64,000 bases of DNA from assembly GCF_003860585.1 (NCBI RefSeq), contig NZ_CP034159.1, forward strand, positions 682,001-746,000, written 5' to 3'. Numbering within the stretch: the first letter of the stretch is position 1; each line of letters starts with the position of its first letter. The notes below the pieces were generated by a model. That model was not told where the DNA came from, made no database searches, and saw only the letters and a program-made list of their open reading frames with translations. The translations under genes and the position numbers were made by a program. Positions 8,154-18,591 of this stretch are shown piece after piece. Source of the stretch: Kaistella carnis (GTDB taxonomy: Bacteria; Bacteroidota; Bacteroidia; Flavobacteriales; Weeksellaceae).

Positions 8154-10163
8154 CTATGATTTTTTCGAAAGTAATGCCTCAGATCTTTTCACTACATTTT
8201 CTACGGTAAAACCGGATTCTTTCATTACTTCTTCGCCCGGTGCTGATTCGCCAAATTTATCGATGCCTATGACGTCACCATCGTCGGTGGTATATTTTAT
8301 CCAACCAAGAGAAGAGCCCGCTTCAACAGCCAATCTTTTTCTTATATGTTTCGGAAAAACTTTTTCTCTATAAGCGTCACTTTGTTGATCAAATAAATTC
8401 CAACATGGCATGCTTACTACTCGTGCTTGAATATTACTTTTCTTTAATTCTTCCTGCACTGCCAAAATCAACTGAACTTCTGAACCACTTGCGATGAGAA
8501 TTAAATCCGGTTCGCCTTCCGAATCCGACAGAATGTAAGCACCTTTCTCCAGTTTTTTTGCTTTCGCATATTTCTTCTGATCGATAATTGGAATCCCTTG
8601 CCTTGTTAAAACGATGGCGACGGGACCATCGGTATGTTCAATGGCGACGCGCCAAGCTTGTGCAGTTTCGTTCGCATCAGCCGGACGAATTACAGTCATA
8701 TTTGGAACAGAACGTAATCCAATCAACTGTTCGACAGGTTGATGTGTTGTTCCATCTTCTCCCAACGCAATACTGTCGTGCGTAAAAACCATAATCTGAC
8801 GAATCTTCATAATTGCAGCCAGTCGAAGTGGCGGACGCATGTAATCAGAAAATATTAAAAAGGTAGCTCCATACGGAATCAGATAATTGCTAAGTGCCAT
8901 TCCGTTCAAAACTGCACCCATGGCATGTTCTCGGATTCCAAAATGAAAGTTCCGACCGTCTCGGTGCTTTGCAGAAAATGATTGATATGCCTCAAGATGC
9001 GTGTCTGTTGAGGGGGAAAGATCAGCTGACCCACCAATCAATTGTGGTAGATATTCAGCGATTGCATTCAATGTCTTACCGGAAGCTTTTCTGGTCGCTA
9101 ACTCAGTTCCCGCTTCAAATACTGGAAGCTTTTTCTCCCAACCTTCGGGAAGTTTTCCGGCCGTGATATCCTCATATTCTTTTGCAAGATCTGGATGGCG
9201 TTTTTTATAATTTTTATAGAGCTCATTCCAATCGTCTTCTTTTTTAGCAGATTTTTTTCCGGCTTTTCGATAGAAATCTAAAACGTCTTCCGGAACAATG
9301 AAATCTTTATCAGGATCAAATCCGAAATTTTCTTTCACCAAACGAACTTCATCTTTACCCAAAGGTGAACCGTGCGCGGCAGCGGAATTATGTTTGTTCG
9401 GACTTCCGTAACCAATAATACTTCGAACCTTTATTAAAGATGGACGATCGGTTTCTTTCTTGGCATTTTTAATGGCTTTTGAAATGGCTTCCAAATCATT
9501 GATATCCGGTAAGTTTTGAACATGCCAGCCATAAGCTTCAAAACGTTTTGAAACATCCTCATCAAAAGCCAAATCAGTATCACCTTCGATGGTGATGTGG
9601 TTGCTGTCGTAGAAATAAATTAAATTACCGAGACCAAGATGACCGGCCAAAGATGCTGCTTCAGCAGAAACACCTTCCATTAAATCACCATCGCTGCAAA
9701 TGGCATAAATATGATAATCGAAAATATTGAAATCAGGTTGGTTGTACCGCGCCGCCATATATTGTTGGGCAATGGCCATTCCTACTCCATTTGCAAAACC
9801 TTGCCCCAAAGGACCGGTGGTTACTTCAATTCCGGGTGTTAGTCCATATTCAGGATGACCCGCCGTAATACTGTGAAGTTGTCTGAATTTTTTAATATCA
9901 TCCAACGAAATTTCATATCCGGTCAAGTATAAATAACTGTATTGCAACATGCAGGCGTGACCACAAGAAAGCACGAATCTGTCGCGATTCACCCAGTCTG
10001 GATTTTTGGGATTGTAATGCATCACCTCCGACCATAATACATGACCTAACGGCGCCAAAGCCATCGGCGTTCCGGGATGTCCGGAATCTGCTTTTTGTAC
10101 AGCATCGGCGGCTAAAACTCTTACGGTATCAATACTTTTCTGAATTAAATTTTTCGCTTCCAT
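8154..10163 (-). CDS. tkt: Transketolase
   Basis: A thiamine diphosphate enzyme that moves two-carbon units between sugar phosphates, linking the pentose phosphate pathway to glycolysis. At 669 aa it has full length. The TPP/Mg-binding segment SDGDLMEG is at residues 157-164, and HPGTPMALAPLG and SCGHA are at the N-terminus. The pyrimidine domain with GIREHAMGAVLNG and the C-terminal domain are intact. It is the first gene of the six-gene operon. A 507-base AT-rich gap separates its start from the divergent pseudogene, and I found no exact TAnnTTTG box there. Confidence 0.97.
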   Translation of the reverse strand: MEAKNLIQKSIDTVRVLAADAVQKADSGHPGTPMALAPLGHVLWSEVMHYNPKNPDWVNRDRFVLSCGHACMLQYSYLYLTGYEISLDDIKKFRQLHSITAGHPEYGLTPGIEVTTGPLGQGFANGVGMAIAQQYMAARYNQPDFNIFDYHIYAICSDGDLMEGVSAEAASLAGHLGLGNLIYFYDSNHITIEGDTDLAFDEDVSKRFEAYGWHVQNLPDINDLEAISKAIKNAKKETDRPSLIKVRSIIGYGSPNKHNSAAAHGSPLGKDEVRLVKENFGFDPDKDFIVPEDVLDFYRKAGKKSAKKEDDWNELYKNYKKRHPDLAKEYEDITAGKLPEGWEKKLPVFEAGTELATRKASGKTLNAIAEYLPQLIGGSADLSPSTDTHLEAYQSFSAKHRDGRNFHFGIREHAMGAVLNGMALSNYLIPYGATFLIFSDYMRPPLRLAAIMKIRQIMVFTHDSIALGEDGTTHQPVEQLIGLRSVPNMTVIRPADANETAQAWRVAIEHTDGPVAIVLTRQGIPIIDQKKYAKAKKLEKGAYILSDSEGEPDLILIASGSEVQLILAVQEELKKSNIQARVVSMPCWNLFDQQSDAYREKVFPKHIRKRLAVEAGSSLGWIKYTTDDGDVIGIDKFGESAPGEEVMKESGFTVENVVKRSEALLSKKS

Positions 10164-10670
10164 TTTTTTTATGATTTTTTCCTTAACCTCTATATTTTAA
10201 AATTACACGGAGTTTAAAAGAAGCAGAACTGAGTTCATAAAAAAGAAGATTTTTCTAAACTATATTCTTGAATTAAATTGGGACTGACTCCGTTTGTTGA
10301 GCGATACTATAATGCAATGAATTCGCCCGTTTATTGAAATCCAATAAATTTTATTGCAATTATTATTTTCCTGAAATTGCTATTAGATTGAATTTCAAAA
10401 GGTAAGTTACAATGAAAAACAAAAAAAACAATTTATTTTAACTATAAATAACACTATCGAATCTTGAGTTTATAAGTGAATTTCATCCATTTCAAAAATT
10501 TTCAGACGCTATTTCATTAAAAAGTTTTTTTGGTAAATTTTTAAAATATAATAGTATATAATATCAATTCTATTTATTTTCAGGCTTAAATGACTATTTT
10601 AGATGATGAAATAATTATTATCTTTCATAGGACATCAAATCAAAAATTTTTTAACGTTCAAACATTAAAA
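10164..10670. other. AT-rich intergenic region upstream of tkt
   Basis: This gap between divergent genes is strongly AT-rich and must hold the pentose phosphate operon promoter. I see no convincing gene, repeat or exact sigma-A box on either strand. A possible upstream ATG at 10590 would only lengthen the following pseudogene and encodes nothing conserved. Confidence 0.5.
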
Positions 10671-12420
10671 ATGATGAAAACACTTATAAAAAATGGACTC
10701 TTTTTTTCTGGAAGAGTAGAAGAAAAAGCATTAAAAAAAGATGTATTGATTGATGAGTCTGGTCGAATAAAGGAGATTGCTCTCTGTAACTCATTTGATG
10801 AAGAAGGTTTGAAAATTATTGACGCCAACGGAAAATGGATCGTCCCGGGCTTTGTAGATTCACATACACATTACGACGCAGAAGTTCTCGCCTCTCCAGG
10901 TTTAAAAGAATCTGCAAGACATGGTGTACTACCATTATTTTAGGAAGTTGTTCCGTTTCTGCGGTATTTAATAATCCGGAAGACACCGCAGATTCATTTA
11001 CGAGAGTTGAAGCCATTCCACGCGAAGTGATGTTGCCCTTATTAGAAAAAGAAAAAACCTGGACTTCGCCAAAAGAATGGAAAACTTATATTAACAAATT
11101 ACCTTTAGGAATTAACATCGCCTCGTTTATCGGTCATTCTGATATTAGAATGAAAGCCATGGGAATTGCACGTTCTTTAAAGGACAACGAGTCCGCCACA
11201 AAAGAGGAAGAACAGCAGATGTTTAAAATGTTAAATGATGCTTTAGATGAAGGTTTTATCGGTTTGTCTACTATGGATAATCCCTGGGATAAAATGGATG
11301 GTGACAAATACTGGTCAATAAGACACCGTCTTTTTACTCTTCCTGGAAAGAGCGAAAAAATCTCATCGAACTGTTAAGAAAAAGGGATGCAGTTTTGCAA
11401 GGTGCGCCCAATCTGGTGACTAGAGTGAATGCTTTTAATTATATGTTTGCGAGTACGGGGATTTTTCGGAAACCTCTTAAAACAACCATGATTGCGATGA
11501 TGGATCTGATAGGTGACCGGTATATTTATCCGTTTATTGCATTAGCGTCCAGAAGTATCAATGTTTTGGGAAAAGCCAATTTCCGTATGTAGTCGCCGCC
11601 TTGTCCTTTTACGGTTTATTATGACGGGGTTGATTCGGTGATGTTTGAAGAATTTCCGAGTGGAGAAGCACTTCGGGATCTTGCAAAAGAACTGGATAAA
11701 AGAGATGCGCTCATTAACGATCCAAAATTCAGAGAGAATTTTAAAAAAGAAATCAAGAAAAAGTTTGCACCGAAAGTCTGGCATAAAGATTTGAGCAAAG
11801 CAGTGATAATAGATTGTCCTGACAAAACATTGATTGGAAAAAACTTTTATCAAATCGCGGAGGACAAAAATCAACATCCTGTCGATGTATTTTTGGACAC
11901 CATTATTAAGTATGATAAAAAAATCAGATGGACGACCACGATTGCCAATGACCGAAAAGAAAAGTTTAAATCGCTTTACAACTTCCCCTATAATTTAATT
12001 AGTTTTTCTGATGCTGGTGCGCATCTTAATAATATGGCGTTTTATAATTTCCCTTTAAAAATGATTAAAATCGTGCAGGAATCAATTGATAAAGGAAATC
12101 CAATGATGACGATGGAGAAATGTATTTGGCGCCTGACGAAAGAACAGGGAGACTGGTTTAATCTGGATTGTGGATATTTAGCCAAAGGAAAAGTCGCTGA
12201 TTTAGTCATCATCAATCCTGAAAAATTTAATAATATTACCGAAAACGTTGAACTTGATGCGATTGAAGAATTTGGCAATTATGAAAGATTAGTGAATAGA
12301 AATGAAGGTGTCCTTTCAATGGTAATGGTCGGTGGAAAAACGATTTTTGAAAATGAACAATTTGTAGAAGGTTACGCACAATCTGAGAAATACGGCCGAT
12401 TTTTAGAGAGGGTTGGCTAA
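10671..12420 (+). pseudogene. N-acyl-D-amino-acid deacylase (D-aminoacylase family amidohydrolase), multiply broken
   Basis: The pieces follow the family from end to end: a KNGLFFSG start, the metal-binding PGFVDSHTHYDAE, then LGSCSVSAVF, SFIGHSDIR, GFIGLSTMDNPWDKMDGD, SFYSSW, VYYDG, SFSDAGAHLNN and the C-terminal GKVADLVIINPEKF. Intact relatives remove the acyl group from N-acyl-D-amino acids with a zinc-dependent active site. Three lesions break the gene: a frameshift near 10930 (GV to TTIILG), another near 11318 (before PSFYSSW), and an in-frame TAG at 11590-11592. Two frameshifts and a nonsense codon are hard to blame on one sequencing error, so real decay is likely. The SDR gene follows 36 bases later. 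Confidence 0.85.
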
Positions 12421-12456
12421 GAATATTTTTAAAATTTTAATGATAATGAAAGTTTT

Positions 12457-13146
12457 ATGAAAACAGGAAATAATAGAAAAACAGTATTGATTACAGGAGT
12501 AAGCAAAGGAATTGGAAAATCTTTAACGAAGAAGATGTTGGCAGACAACTACTTTGTCATTGGAACAAGCAGACAGGGAAATCTTAAAGTATTTGAAAGT
12601 GAAAATTTTTATCCTGTAGCTTTAGATCTTACCAATCTGGAAAGTATTGAAACGGCTCAGAAAACAATCCTAGAGAAATTTCCGCAAATGGATATTCTTA
12701 TTAATAATGCGGGAGTTGGACCTGATTTAGGAAGCCAAAAGCCGGACAGAAAGTCGTTTGCCCAAACTTTTGAAGTCAATGTTTCCGGTACGGTTTTCTT
12801 TACTGAACCTATAATTAAACTCATTCCTCAAAATGGAAAAATTATCAATATCTCCTCAAGAATGGGTTCGATGGATGAGTGCGAAACTTCTGACTCGATT
12901 GCGTATCGAATGTCGAAAAGTGCGCTTAATATGTACACTAAAATATTAACCAACCGATTGAAAGGGAAAATAAAAGTAGCCTCCGTTCATCCGGGTTGGG
13001 TAAAAACAACCATTCGGGAAAGCAATTTGGTTAATGGTACTTTGACTCCGGAAGAATCTGCAGCAAGGATTTTCAGTTTTATCAAAAGTGATTTTGAAAG
13101 CGGTATGTTTTGGAATGCTGAAAAGGAAGGGAAGATTTTATGGTAG
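12457..13146 (+). CDS. SDR-family NAD(P)-dependent oxidoreductase
   Basis: A 229-aa short-chain dehydrogenase with the cofactor motif TGVSKGIG (residues 13-20), the NNAG motif, an ISSRMGS segment giving the catalytic Ser, and YRMSK giving the catalytic Tyr and Lys. All catalytic residues are present. The substrate cannot be told from the sequence. It lies 36 bases after the broken D-aminoacylase gene and was probably co-transcribed with it, so it may now depend on a promoter within the pseudogene. Confidence 0.88.
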   Translation: MKTGNNRKTVLITGVSKGIGKSLTKKMLADNYFVIGTSRQGNLKVFESENFYPVALDLTNLESIETAQKTILEKFPQMDILINNAGVGPDLGSQKPDRKSFAQTFEVNVSGTVFFTEPIIKLIPQNGKIINISSRMGSMDECETSDSIAYRMSKSALNMYTKILTNRLKGKIKVASVHPGWVKTTIRESNLVNGTLTPEESAARIFSFIKSDFESGMFWNAEKEGKILW

Positions 13147-13174
13147 AGTGAATTAGAAATATGCAGACTCATTT

Positions 13175-13203
13175 AAGGTATGCCTAATTGTATGCCTTTT
13201 TTC
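13175..13203 (+). terminator. Terminator after the SDR gene
   Basis: A 9-bp stem with two G-U pairs (13175-13183 with 13190-13198) is followed by a run of T, 28 bases after the SDR stop. Confidence 0.55.
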
Positions 13204-13276
13204 TCCAATATTTCAAGAATTAGGAACTTCATAGCAATAAAAAACAAAATCCCTCAAAACCTTCACTAAACCCCAC

Positions 13277-13308
13277 AAAAAAAGAGAATCATTAAAATGA
13301 TTCTCTTT
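13277..13308 (-). terminator. Terminator of initiator tRNA copy 1
   Basis: A 13-bp perfect inverted repeat (13281-13293 with 13296-13308) is followed on the minus strand by a T run, just beyond the 3' end of the tRNA. Confidence 0.8.
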
Positions 13309-13314
13309 GCTTAG

Positions 13315-13387
<73 letters not shown>

Positions 13388-13398
13388 TTATTATGGTG

Positions 13399-13406
13399 CA
13401 AATATA
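13399..13406 (-). promoter_or_regulatory. -7 box for initiator tRNA copy 1
   Basis: TATATTTG on the minus strand lies 11 bases upstream of the tRNA 5' end and fits the Bacteroidota TAnnTTTG consensus. No TTG is found at the expected -33 distance, unlike copy 2. Confidence 0.5.
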
Positions 13407-13640
13407 CAAATATTATTTTAAATCTCTTGATAAAATAGAATTGTAATCGTATAATTTAAAGACGCGAGTACTGGTAATTCTTTGTAGTCTGAATCTAAAC
13501 TACTTACCTGAACCTCGTGATTTGTCTTCTTTCGAAATTTAAGTAATTCAAAGCGACTCATCATTAAGTAAAATATTAGATTCATCATTCTTCGCCAAGT
13601 TTGTCACTGATTGGAAATCCCCAAAACCCTCACTCAGCCC

Positions 13641-13676
13641 CACAAAAAAAAGAGAACCATTAAAATGATTCTCTTT
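13641..13676 (-). terminator. Terminator of initiator tRNA copy 2
   Basis: A 13-bp stem (13649-13661 with 13664-13676) with one G-U pair on the minus-strand transcript, followed by a T run. It is the counterpart of the hairpin at 13277-13308. Confidence 0.75.
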
Positions 13677-13682
13677 ACTTAG

Positions 13683-13755
<73 letters not shown>

Positions 13756-13766
13756 TTATTGTGGTG

Positions 13767-13796
13767 CAAATATACAAATATTATGTAAACTACCAA
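13767..13796 (-). promoter_or_regulatory. Promoter of initiator tRNA copy 2
   Basis: On the minus strand, TTG at 13796-13794 is followed after 19 bases by TATATTTG at 13774-13767, matching the Bacteroidota sigma-A layout. The tRNA starts 11 bases further on. Confidence 0.65.
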
Positions 13797-13832
13797 AATT
13801 TTATTTGAAAATGTTTATTCAGCTATTTTTAT

Positions 13833-13840
13833 TAAATTTG
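13833..13840 (+). promoter_or_regulatory. Possible -7 box before tsaC
   Basis: TAAATTTG fits TAnnTTTG and ends three bases before the chosen ATG at 13844. If it is used, the transcript would be nearly leaderless and an upstream ATG at 13805 could not be the start. Confidence 0.35.
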
Positions 13841-13843
13841 TAT

Positions 13844-14455
13844 ATGGCAAAAATTCTAAAAATATATCCCGACAATCCACAGGAAAATCTCATCGCAGAA
13901 GTAGTCAAGACACTCAAAAGCGGTGGGTTAATTATCTATCCTTCCGATACGGTTTACGCATTGGGCTGCAATATTTTTGATATTCGTGCGATGGAAAAAC
14001 TGGCACAAATAAAAAAAATAAAATTAGAAAAAGCCCATTTCTCCATTATCTGCAACGACCTAAGTCACCTTTCGGAATTTTCCCGACCCATTGACACCAG
14101 TACGTTCAGGTATTTAAAGAATAATATTCCGGGGCCTTTCACCTTTATTTTAGAAGCCAACAAAAACCTTCCCCTCGCCTACAAAGGAAAAAAAACCGTG
14201 GGTATTCGCGTTCCCGATCATCCGATCCCGCAGTTGATCGTTCAGAAACTGGGCCACCCCATCGCCTCAACTTCCATAAAAGATGATGATGAGGTGATTG
14301 AATATTCTACAGATCCCGAATTGATTGCGGAGAAATACGACACCTTGGTTGATCTCGTTATCGATAGTGGATATGGCGACAATATAGCTTCCACCATCGT
14401 AGATTTAACGAGCGGTGAGCCCGAAATTATTCGTCAGGGAAAAGGGGAGATTTAA
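13844..14455 (+). CDS. tsaC: L-threonylcarbamoyladenylate synthase (Sua5/YwlC/YrdC family)
   Basis: It makes threonylcarbamoyl-AMP from threonine, bicarbonate and ATP for the t6A modification at position 37 of tRNAs reading ANN codons. The 203-aa single-domain form has the family pattern: YPSDTVYALGC near residue 30, then a KAHFSIIC segment, GPFTFIL, TVGIRVPDHP, and a C-terminal SGEPEIIRQGKG. I chose ATG 13844 (MAKILKIYP) over 13805 because family members begin there and the upstream 13 codons are hydrophobic and unconserved. Confidence 0.9.
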   Translation: MAKILKIYPDNPQENLIAEVVKTLKSGGLIIYPSDTVYALGCNIFDIRAMEKLAQIKKIKLEKAHFSIICNDLSHLSEFSRPIDTSTFRYLKNNIPGPFTFILEANKNLPLAYKGKKTVGIRVPDHPIPQLIVQKLGHPIASTSIKDDDEVIEYSTDPELIAEKYDTLVDLVIDSGYGDNIASTIVDLTSGEPEIIRQGKGEI

Positions 14456-14464
14456 TTTTTTGGG

Positions 14465-14545
14465 GGCGTCTTAATCCGCCCTCCGTTCCCGCTTTATTTT
14501 CTGCACTATGTTTCGCAAATAAGAGCTCCACTCAGGTCGGGACGC
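14465..14545 (-). repeat. Dispersed hairpin repeat, copy A
   Basis: Inverted relative to copies B (20593-20671) and C (49067-49161). It shares GGAGCTC, GCGGGAACGGA and the CCCGAC-type outer arm. The inner stem pairs 14492-14499 with 14517-14523 (CTTTATTT with AAATAAG), which differs in sequence from the stems of B and C. Confidence 0.75.
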
Positions 14546-14578
14546 AGAGTGAGCTTCTTTCAAAACCCTATTTTAATA

Positions 14579-15337
14579 ATGAAAATCCTTACTTCTCCGG
14601 CAAAATTGATGAATATCGAAAACTCCAGTCAGTTTTTAAAAACCACAGATCCTCATTTCATCCAGGAAGCCGAATTGATACAAACCACCTTAAAAAAGAA
14701 ATCACCCAAATATCTATCCGATTTAATGGAGATTTCGACCAAACTCGCCGACGAAAACTGGCAGCGCAATCAACACTGGAAAGCGAATCCTTCCGCAAAA
14801 GAATCTGCACCTGCCTTAATGGCCTTCAGTGGTGAAGTTTATCGCGGACTTGATGCAAAATCTCTGGACGAGAAAGCCGTAAAATATCTGCAGAAAAACT
14901 TTCGAATGCTTTCCGGATTGTATGGATTGCTGAAACCTTCAGATAAAGTTATGCTCTACCGCCTTGAAATGGGACGTAAATTTAAATTCGAAGGCCATAA
15001 AAACCTTTATGAGTTTTGGAGTGAAAAAGTCACCGAACAACTCAACAGCGAACTTAAATCGAAAGACATCGTCTTGAATTTAGCCAGTAAAGAATATTTT
15101 AAAGTGATTGATAAAGACCGGCTGAAAGCTCCGGTTATTGATTTCGAGTTCTACGATTACAAAGACGATAAACTAAAAACGATCGTGGTTTATACGAAAC
15201 ATGCTCGTGGATTAGTCGCCCGTTATTGCGCACAAAATGAAGTAAAAACGTTAGATGAAGTAAAAGGTTTCAATTTGGAAAACTATCGCATCGACGAAAA
15301 ACTTTCAACTGAAACAAAACTAGTTTTTACCCGGTAA
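14579..15337 (+). CDS. yaaA: Peroxide stress protein YaaA (DUF328/UPF0246)
   Basis: The 252-aa product starts MKILTSPAKLM, the family signature. The E. coli relative lowers intracellular free iron under hydrogen peroxide stress and binds DNA. Conserved segments such as MLSGLYGLLKPSD, YRLEMG and LNLASKEYFKVI are present. ATG 14579 is preferred over 14549 because the protein family begins at this Met and the upstream codons run into the hairpin repeat region. Confidence 0.92.
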   Translation: MKILTSPAKLMNIENSSQFLKTTDPHFIQEAELIQTTLKKKSPKYLSDLMEISTKLADENWQRNQHWKANPSAKESAPALMAFSGEVYRGLDAKSLDEKAVKYLQKNFRMLSGLYGLLKPSDKVMLYRLEMGRKFKFEGHKNLYEFWSEKVTEQLNSELKSKDIVLNLASKEYFKVIDKDRLKAPVIDFEFYDYKDDKLKTIVVYTKHARGLVARYCAQNEVKTLDEVKGFNLENYRIDEKLSTETKLVFTR

Positions 15338-15480
15338 TTCAATTTGAAATAACCTAATTCTTTTTGCTGAGCAGAGCGCCTTTGCGACCGTAATTAAAAA
15401 GAATGTTGTATAAAACTTTGCGTCTTTGCGTTAAAAATTGTAAATATCAGATTAAGACCCATTAAATTAAAAATAAAAAA

Positions 15481-15879
15481 ATGAATTATCATACCAGAAA
15501 GTGGATCAAACCGGAAGATCTGAATCCCAATCATACTTTATTCGGTGGAAGATTACTGCAATGGATCGACGAAGAAGCGGCACTTTATGCCATCGTGCAA
15601 CTTGAAACACCCCGTTGTGTAACCAAATATATTTCGGAGATCAATTTTGTCAGTTCTGCTAAGCAAGGAGATATTATCGAGATTGGGATTGAAGCTACAG
15701 ATTTCGGAAATACTTCCATTACTTTAAGATGCGAAGTTCGGAATATGATGACACGCCAAACCATCATTACCATTGATAAAATTATATTTGTCGGTGTAAA
15801 TATGGAAGGAAAACCGACAAAGCACGGCAAAACAAAAATAGAATTCATTGCAGACCGTTTAAAAGGTCAGGAAGAATAA
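15481..15879 (+). CDS. Acyl-CoA thioesterase, hotdog fold (YciA-like)
   Basis: A 132-aa hotdog domain protein with the N-terminal motif NPNHTLFGGRLLQWIDEEAA, which holds the conserved Asn, Gly-Gly and Asp of the YciA/BFIT group. These enzymes hydrolyse acyl-CoA thioesters in the cytoplasm. The substrate is not evident. It is followed by the copper ATPase after 78 bases, with no visible terminator between, but a functional link is not obvious. Confidence 0.88.
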   Translation: MNYHTRKWIKPEDLNPNHTLFGGRLLQWIDEEAALYAIVQLETPRCVTKYISEINFVSSAKQGDIIEIGIEATDFGNTSITLRCEVRNMMTRQTIITIDKIIFVGVNMEGKPTKHGKTKIEFIADRLKGQEE

Positions 15880-15957
15880 ACTCTTCCCCAAAGATCAGCA
15901 TAAAATTTATTTCGGTGTAACAAAAATAGGCAGCGAGACCTATTAAAAAACAATAAA

Positions 15958-18471
15958 ATGTCCCAAAACAATATCCCTCCATCCGAGCGAATTTCTCCGA
16001 GTTCAGTCTATTACTGCCCGATGGAATGTGAAGGTGAAAAAGTATATTTTACGCAAGGTAAGCGTTGCCCAGTTTGTAATATGTTTCTGGTTCCGATCGA
16101 AGAAAGAGCCGACTATAAAAACAAACCACAAACTTTTTCAAAGACCAATTTACCCGAAAGTTTCGAAGATAAAATTGGTGACTATTTTTGTCCGATGTTT
16201 TGTGAAAGTGATAAAACCTATTCTTCAGATGTCGGTTGTCCGGTTTGCCATATGCATCTCGAAGAAATTACACAGGAATTGGTCGATGCTTCAAGTCACC
16301 ATCATCACAAAGAAGACAAAAAAGCTCCGGTCCTCGATCAGGAAAGTAATGCCGGTAAATACTACTGCCCGATGTTCTGCGAAGGCGACAAGGTTTATGA
16401 TTCCAATGTTGGTTGTCCGGTTTGTGGAATGGACCTCGTTAAAATTCCGGAGAAAGGGGAACAATCATCCGATGATGACACTTATAAATTGTTAAGGAAT
16501 AAATTTCTTATTGCTTTAGTTTTCACCGTTCCTGTTTTCATTTTATCGATGGGCGGAATGTGGTTTGAATTCCCTTTTTCAAATAAAGTTCAGGGCTTTC
16601 TTGAATTGGCATTATCGATTCCTGTCCTGTTTTATGCGGGTTGGTTCTTACTAAAAAGAGGATTTATTTCCTTTAAAACCTGGAACCTCAATATGTTTTC
16701 GTTGATCGCATTAGGTTCTGCTGCCGCTTTTCTTTTTAGTTTAGTGGCCTTATTCTTTCCTGAAATATTGCCTCACGAAATTTCACACGGTGGAAAAACG
16801 CCCTTTTATTTTGAGTCGGTTTGTGTAATTCTTACGTTGGTGATCATGGGTCAGATGCTCGAAGCAAGAGCCCATCAAAAAACGGGAAAAGCCATTGAAG
16901 AATTAATGAATCTTTCACCCGATGAAGCCAATCTGATCATTAATGATGTTGAAAAGAAAGTTCCGCTTTCTGAAGTTAAAATCGGGAATATATTAAGAGT
17001 AAAGCCGGGCGAAAAAATTCCTGTTGACGGCAAAATAACAGAAGGAAATTCAAACGTAGATGAAAGCATGATTACAGGTGAACCCATTCCGGTGGAGAAA
17101 AGCATTGGAATGATGGTGACTTCCGGAACAATTAATGGAAACGGAACCTTTTTAATGAAAGCCGAAAAAGTAGGCGATGAAACCCTGCTTTCTCAAATTA
17201 TTAAAATGGTCAATGATGCGACCAGAAGCAAAGCGCCTATTCAGAAATTAGCTGATAAAATTTCCAAAATTTTTGTTCCAACAGTAATCGGAATTTCAGT
17301 TTTGACTTTTATTCTATGGAGAATTTTCGGTGGCGAAAATGCTTTGATTTATGCTTTTGTAAATGCGGTTGCCGTTTTAATTGTAGCTTGTCCGTGTGCG
17401 CTCGGGTTGGCAACACCGATGTCTTTAACCGTTGGAATTGCAAAAGGCGCCAAAAATGGAATCCTCATTAAGAATGCAGAAGCTCTTGAACAAATGCATA
17501 AAGTAAATGTTCTAATCACCGATAAAACAGGAACTTTAACAGAAGGAAAACCAAAGCTCGATGAAGTAATTTCTTCCGAAAAAGTTGAAAATTCTTTAGT
17601 GCTAAAATTAGCTGCTTCTTTAAATCAAAATTCCGAACATCCACTTTCAAATGCAGTTTTAACTGAATTTAAAAAAGAAAATGGAAATTTTGAAAAGGTA
17701 CAAAACTTCGGAAATATTTCCGGAAAAGGCGTGAAAGGATTGATTAATGGTGAAGTTATTTTATTGGGGAATGCTTCTCTTTTAAAGCAATTCAATATTG
17801 AAATTCCACTTTCTTTAAAACAGAAAATAACCGAACATGAAGATCGGGCAAAAACGATTTCTTTTGTAGCAAAAGGAAATGAAGTTTTAGGATTTTTAAG
17901 TTTTTCAGATAATATAAAAGCAAGTTCTAAAAAAGCCATTCAGTATTTGCAGGAAAATAAGGTAGAAGTGATTATGATGACGGGGGACAATGAACATACT
18001 GCAAAAGCGGTTGCTCAGGAATTAGGAATTACAAAATACTTTGCGAATTGTCTTCCACAGGATAAATTGGCGGAAATAAAAAGACTTCAAGCCGAAGGAA
18101 AAATAGTTGCAATGACTGGTGATGGAATTAATGATGCGCCGGCTCTCGCCCAATCAAACGTTGGAATTGCAATGGGAACAGGAACTGATGTCGCGATCGA
18201 AAGTGCAGAAATTACTTTGTTAAAAGGTGATATTTTAGGCGTTGCAAAAGCGAAAATCTTAAGTGAAAAATTATTAAAGAATATTAAAGAAAATCTCTTC
18301 TTCGCCTTTTTATATAATACTTTGGGAATCCCGGTTGCAGCAGGCCTACTCTACCCGATTTTCGGTATTCTGATGAGTCCGATGATTGCGGCAGCAGCGA
18401 TGAGTTTCAGTTCTGTTTCTGTGATTCTAAATTCATTGCGACTAAATGGAGTTGATTTGAAAATCAAATAA
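15958..18471 (+). CDS. copA: Copper-type heavy metal P1B-ATPase with three N-terminal metal-binding domains
   Basis: This 837-aa inner membrane pump probably exports Cu(I) or Ag(I). Three heavy-metal-binding units of the YYCPM...CPVCxM kind (HMBD type) sit at residues 18-42, 76-99 and 135-158, with a His-rich stretch HHHH at 114-117 between the second and third. The pump core follows: eight expected membrane helices, TGEP, the transmembrane CPC at 478-480, the phosphorylated DKTGT at 522, the SEHPLS nucleotide-site motif and GDGINDAP. The CPC signature points to monovalent copper or silver. There is no classical GMxCxxC ferredoxin-like domain. Confidence 0.92.
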   Translation: MSQNNIPPSERISPSSVYYCPMECEGEKVYFTQGKRCPVCNMFLVPIEERADYKNKPQTFSKTNLPESFEDKIGDYFCPMFCESDKTYSSDVGCPVCHMHLEEITQELVDASSHHHHKEDKKAPVLDQESNAGKYYCPMFCEGDKVYDSNVGCPVCGMDLVKIPEKGEQSSDDDTYKLLRNKFLIALVFTVPVFILSMGGMWFEFPFSNKVQGFLELALSIPVLFYAGWFLLKRGFISFKTWNLNMFSLIALGSAAAFLFSLVALFFPEILPHEISHGGKTPFYFESVCVILTLVIMGQMLEARAHQKTGKAIEELMNLSPDEANLIINDVEKKVPLSEVKIGNILRVKPGEKIPVDGKITEGNSNVDESMITGEPIPVEKSIGMMVTSGTINGNGTFLMKAEKVGDETLLSQIIKMVNDATRSKAPIQKLADKISKIFVPTVIGISVLTFILWRIFGGENALIYAFVNAVAVLIVACPCALGLATPMSLTVGIAKGAKNGILIKNAEALEQMHKVNVLITDKTGTLTEGKPKLDEVISSEKVENSLVLKLAASLNQNSEHPLSNAVLTEFKKENGNFEKVQNFGNISGKGVKGLINGEVILLGNASLLKQFNIEIPLSLKQKITEHEDRAKTISFVAKGNEVLGFLSFSDNIKASSKKAIQYLQENKVEVIMMTGDNEHTAKAVAQELGITKYFANCLPQDKLAEIKRLQAEGKIVAMTGDGINDAPALAQSNVGIAMGTGTDVAIESAEITLLKGDILGVAKAKILSEKLLKNIKENLFFAFLYNTLGIPVAAGLLYPIFGILMSPMIAAAAMSFSSVSVILNSLRLNGVDLKIK

Positions 18472-18591
18472 TTTAATTAACCAAAAAGACACCAATTCGT
18501 TTGGTACCAAATGCATTTAACACAAAGATCAACTGCGTTTTTAGCAATCAAATTTGTGGTTTAAAAAAGAATATATTTGCTTGCGGAGAGA

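Noticed and set aside
15340..15480. CTTTGCGTC words as a structured repeat
   Set aside because: Such words recur but without arms or fixed spacing in this window; too little to call a repeat.
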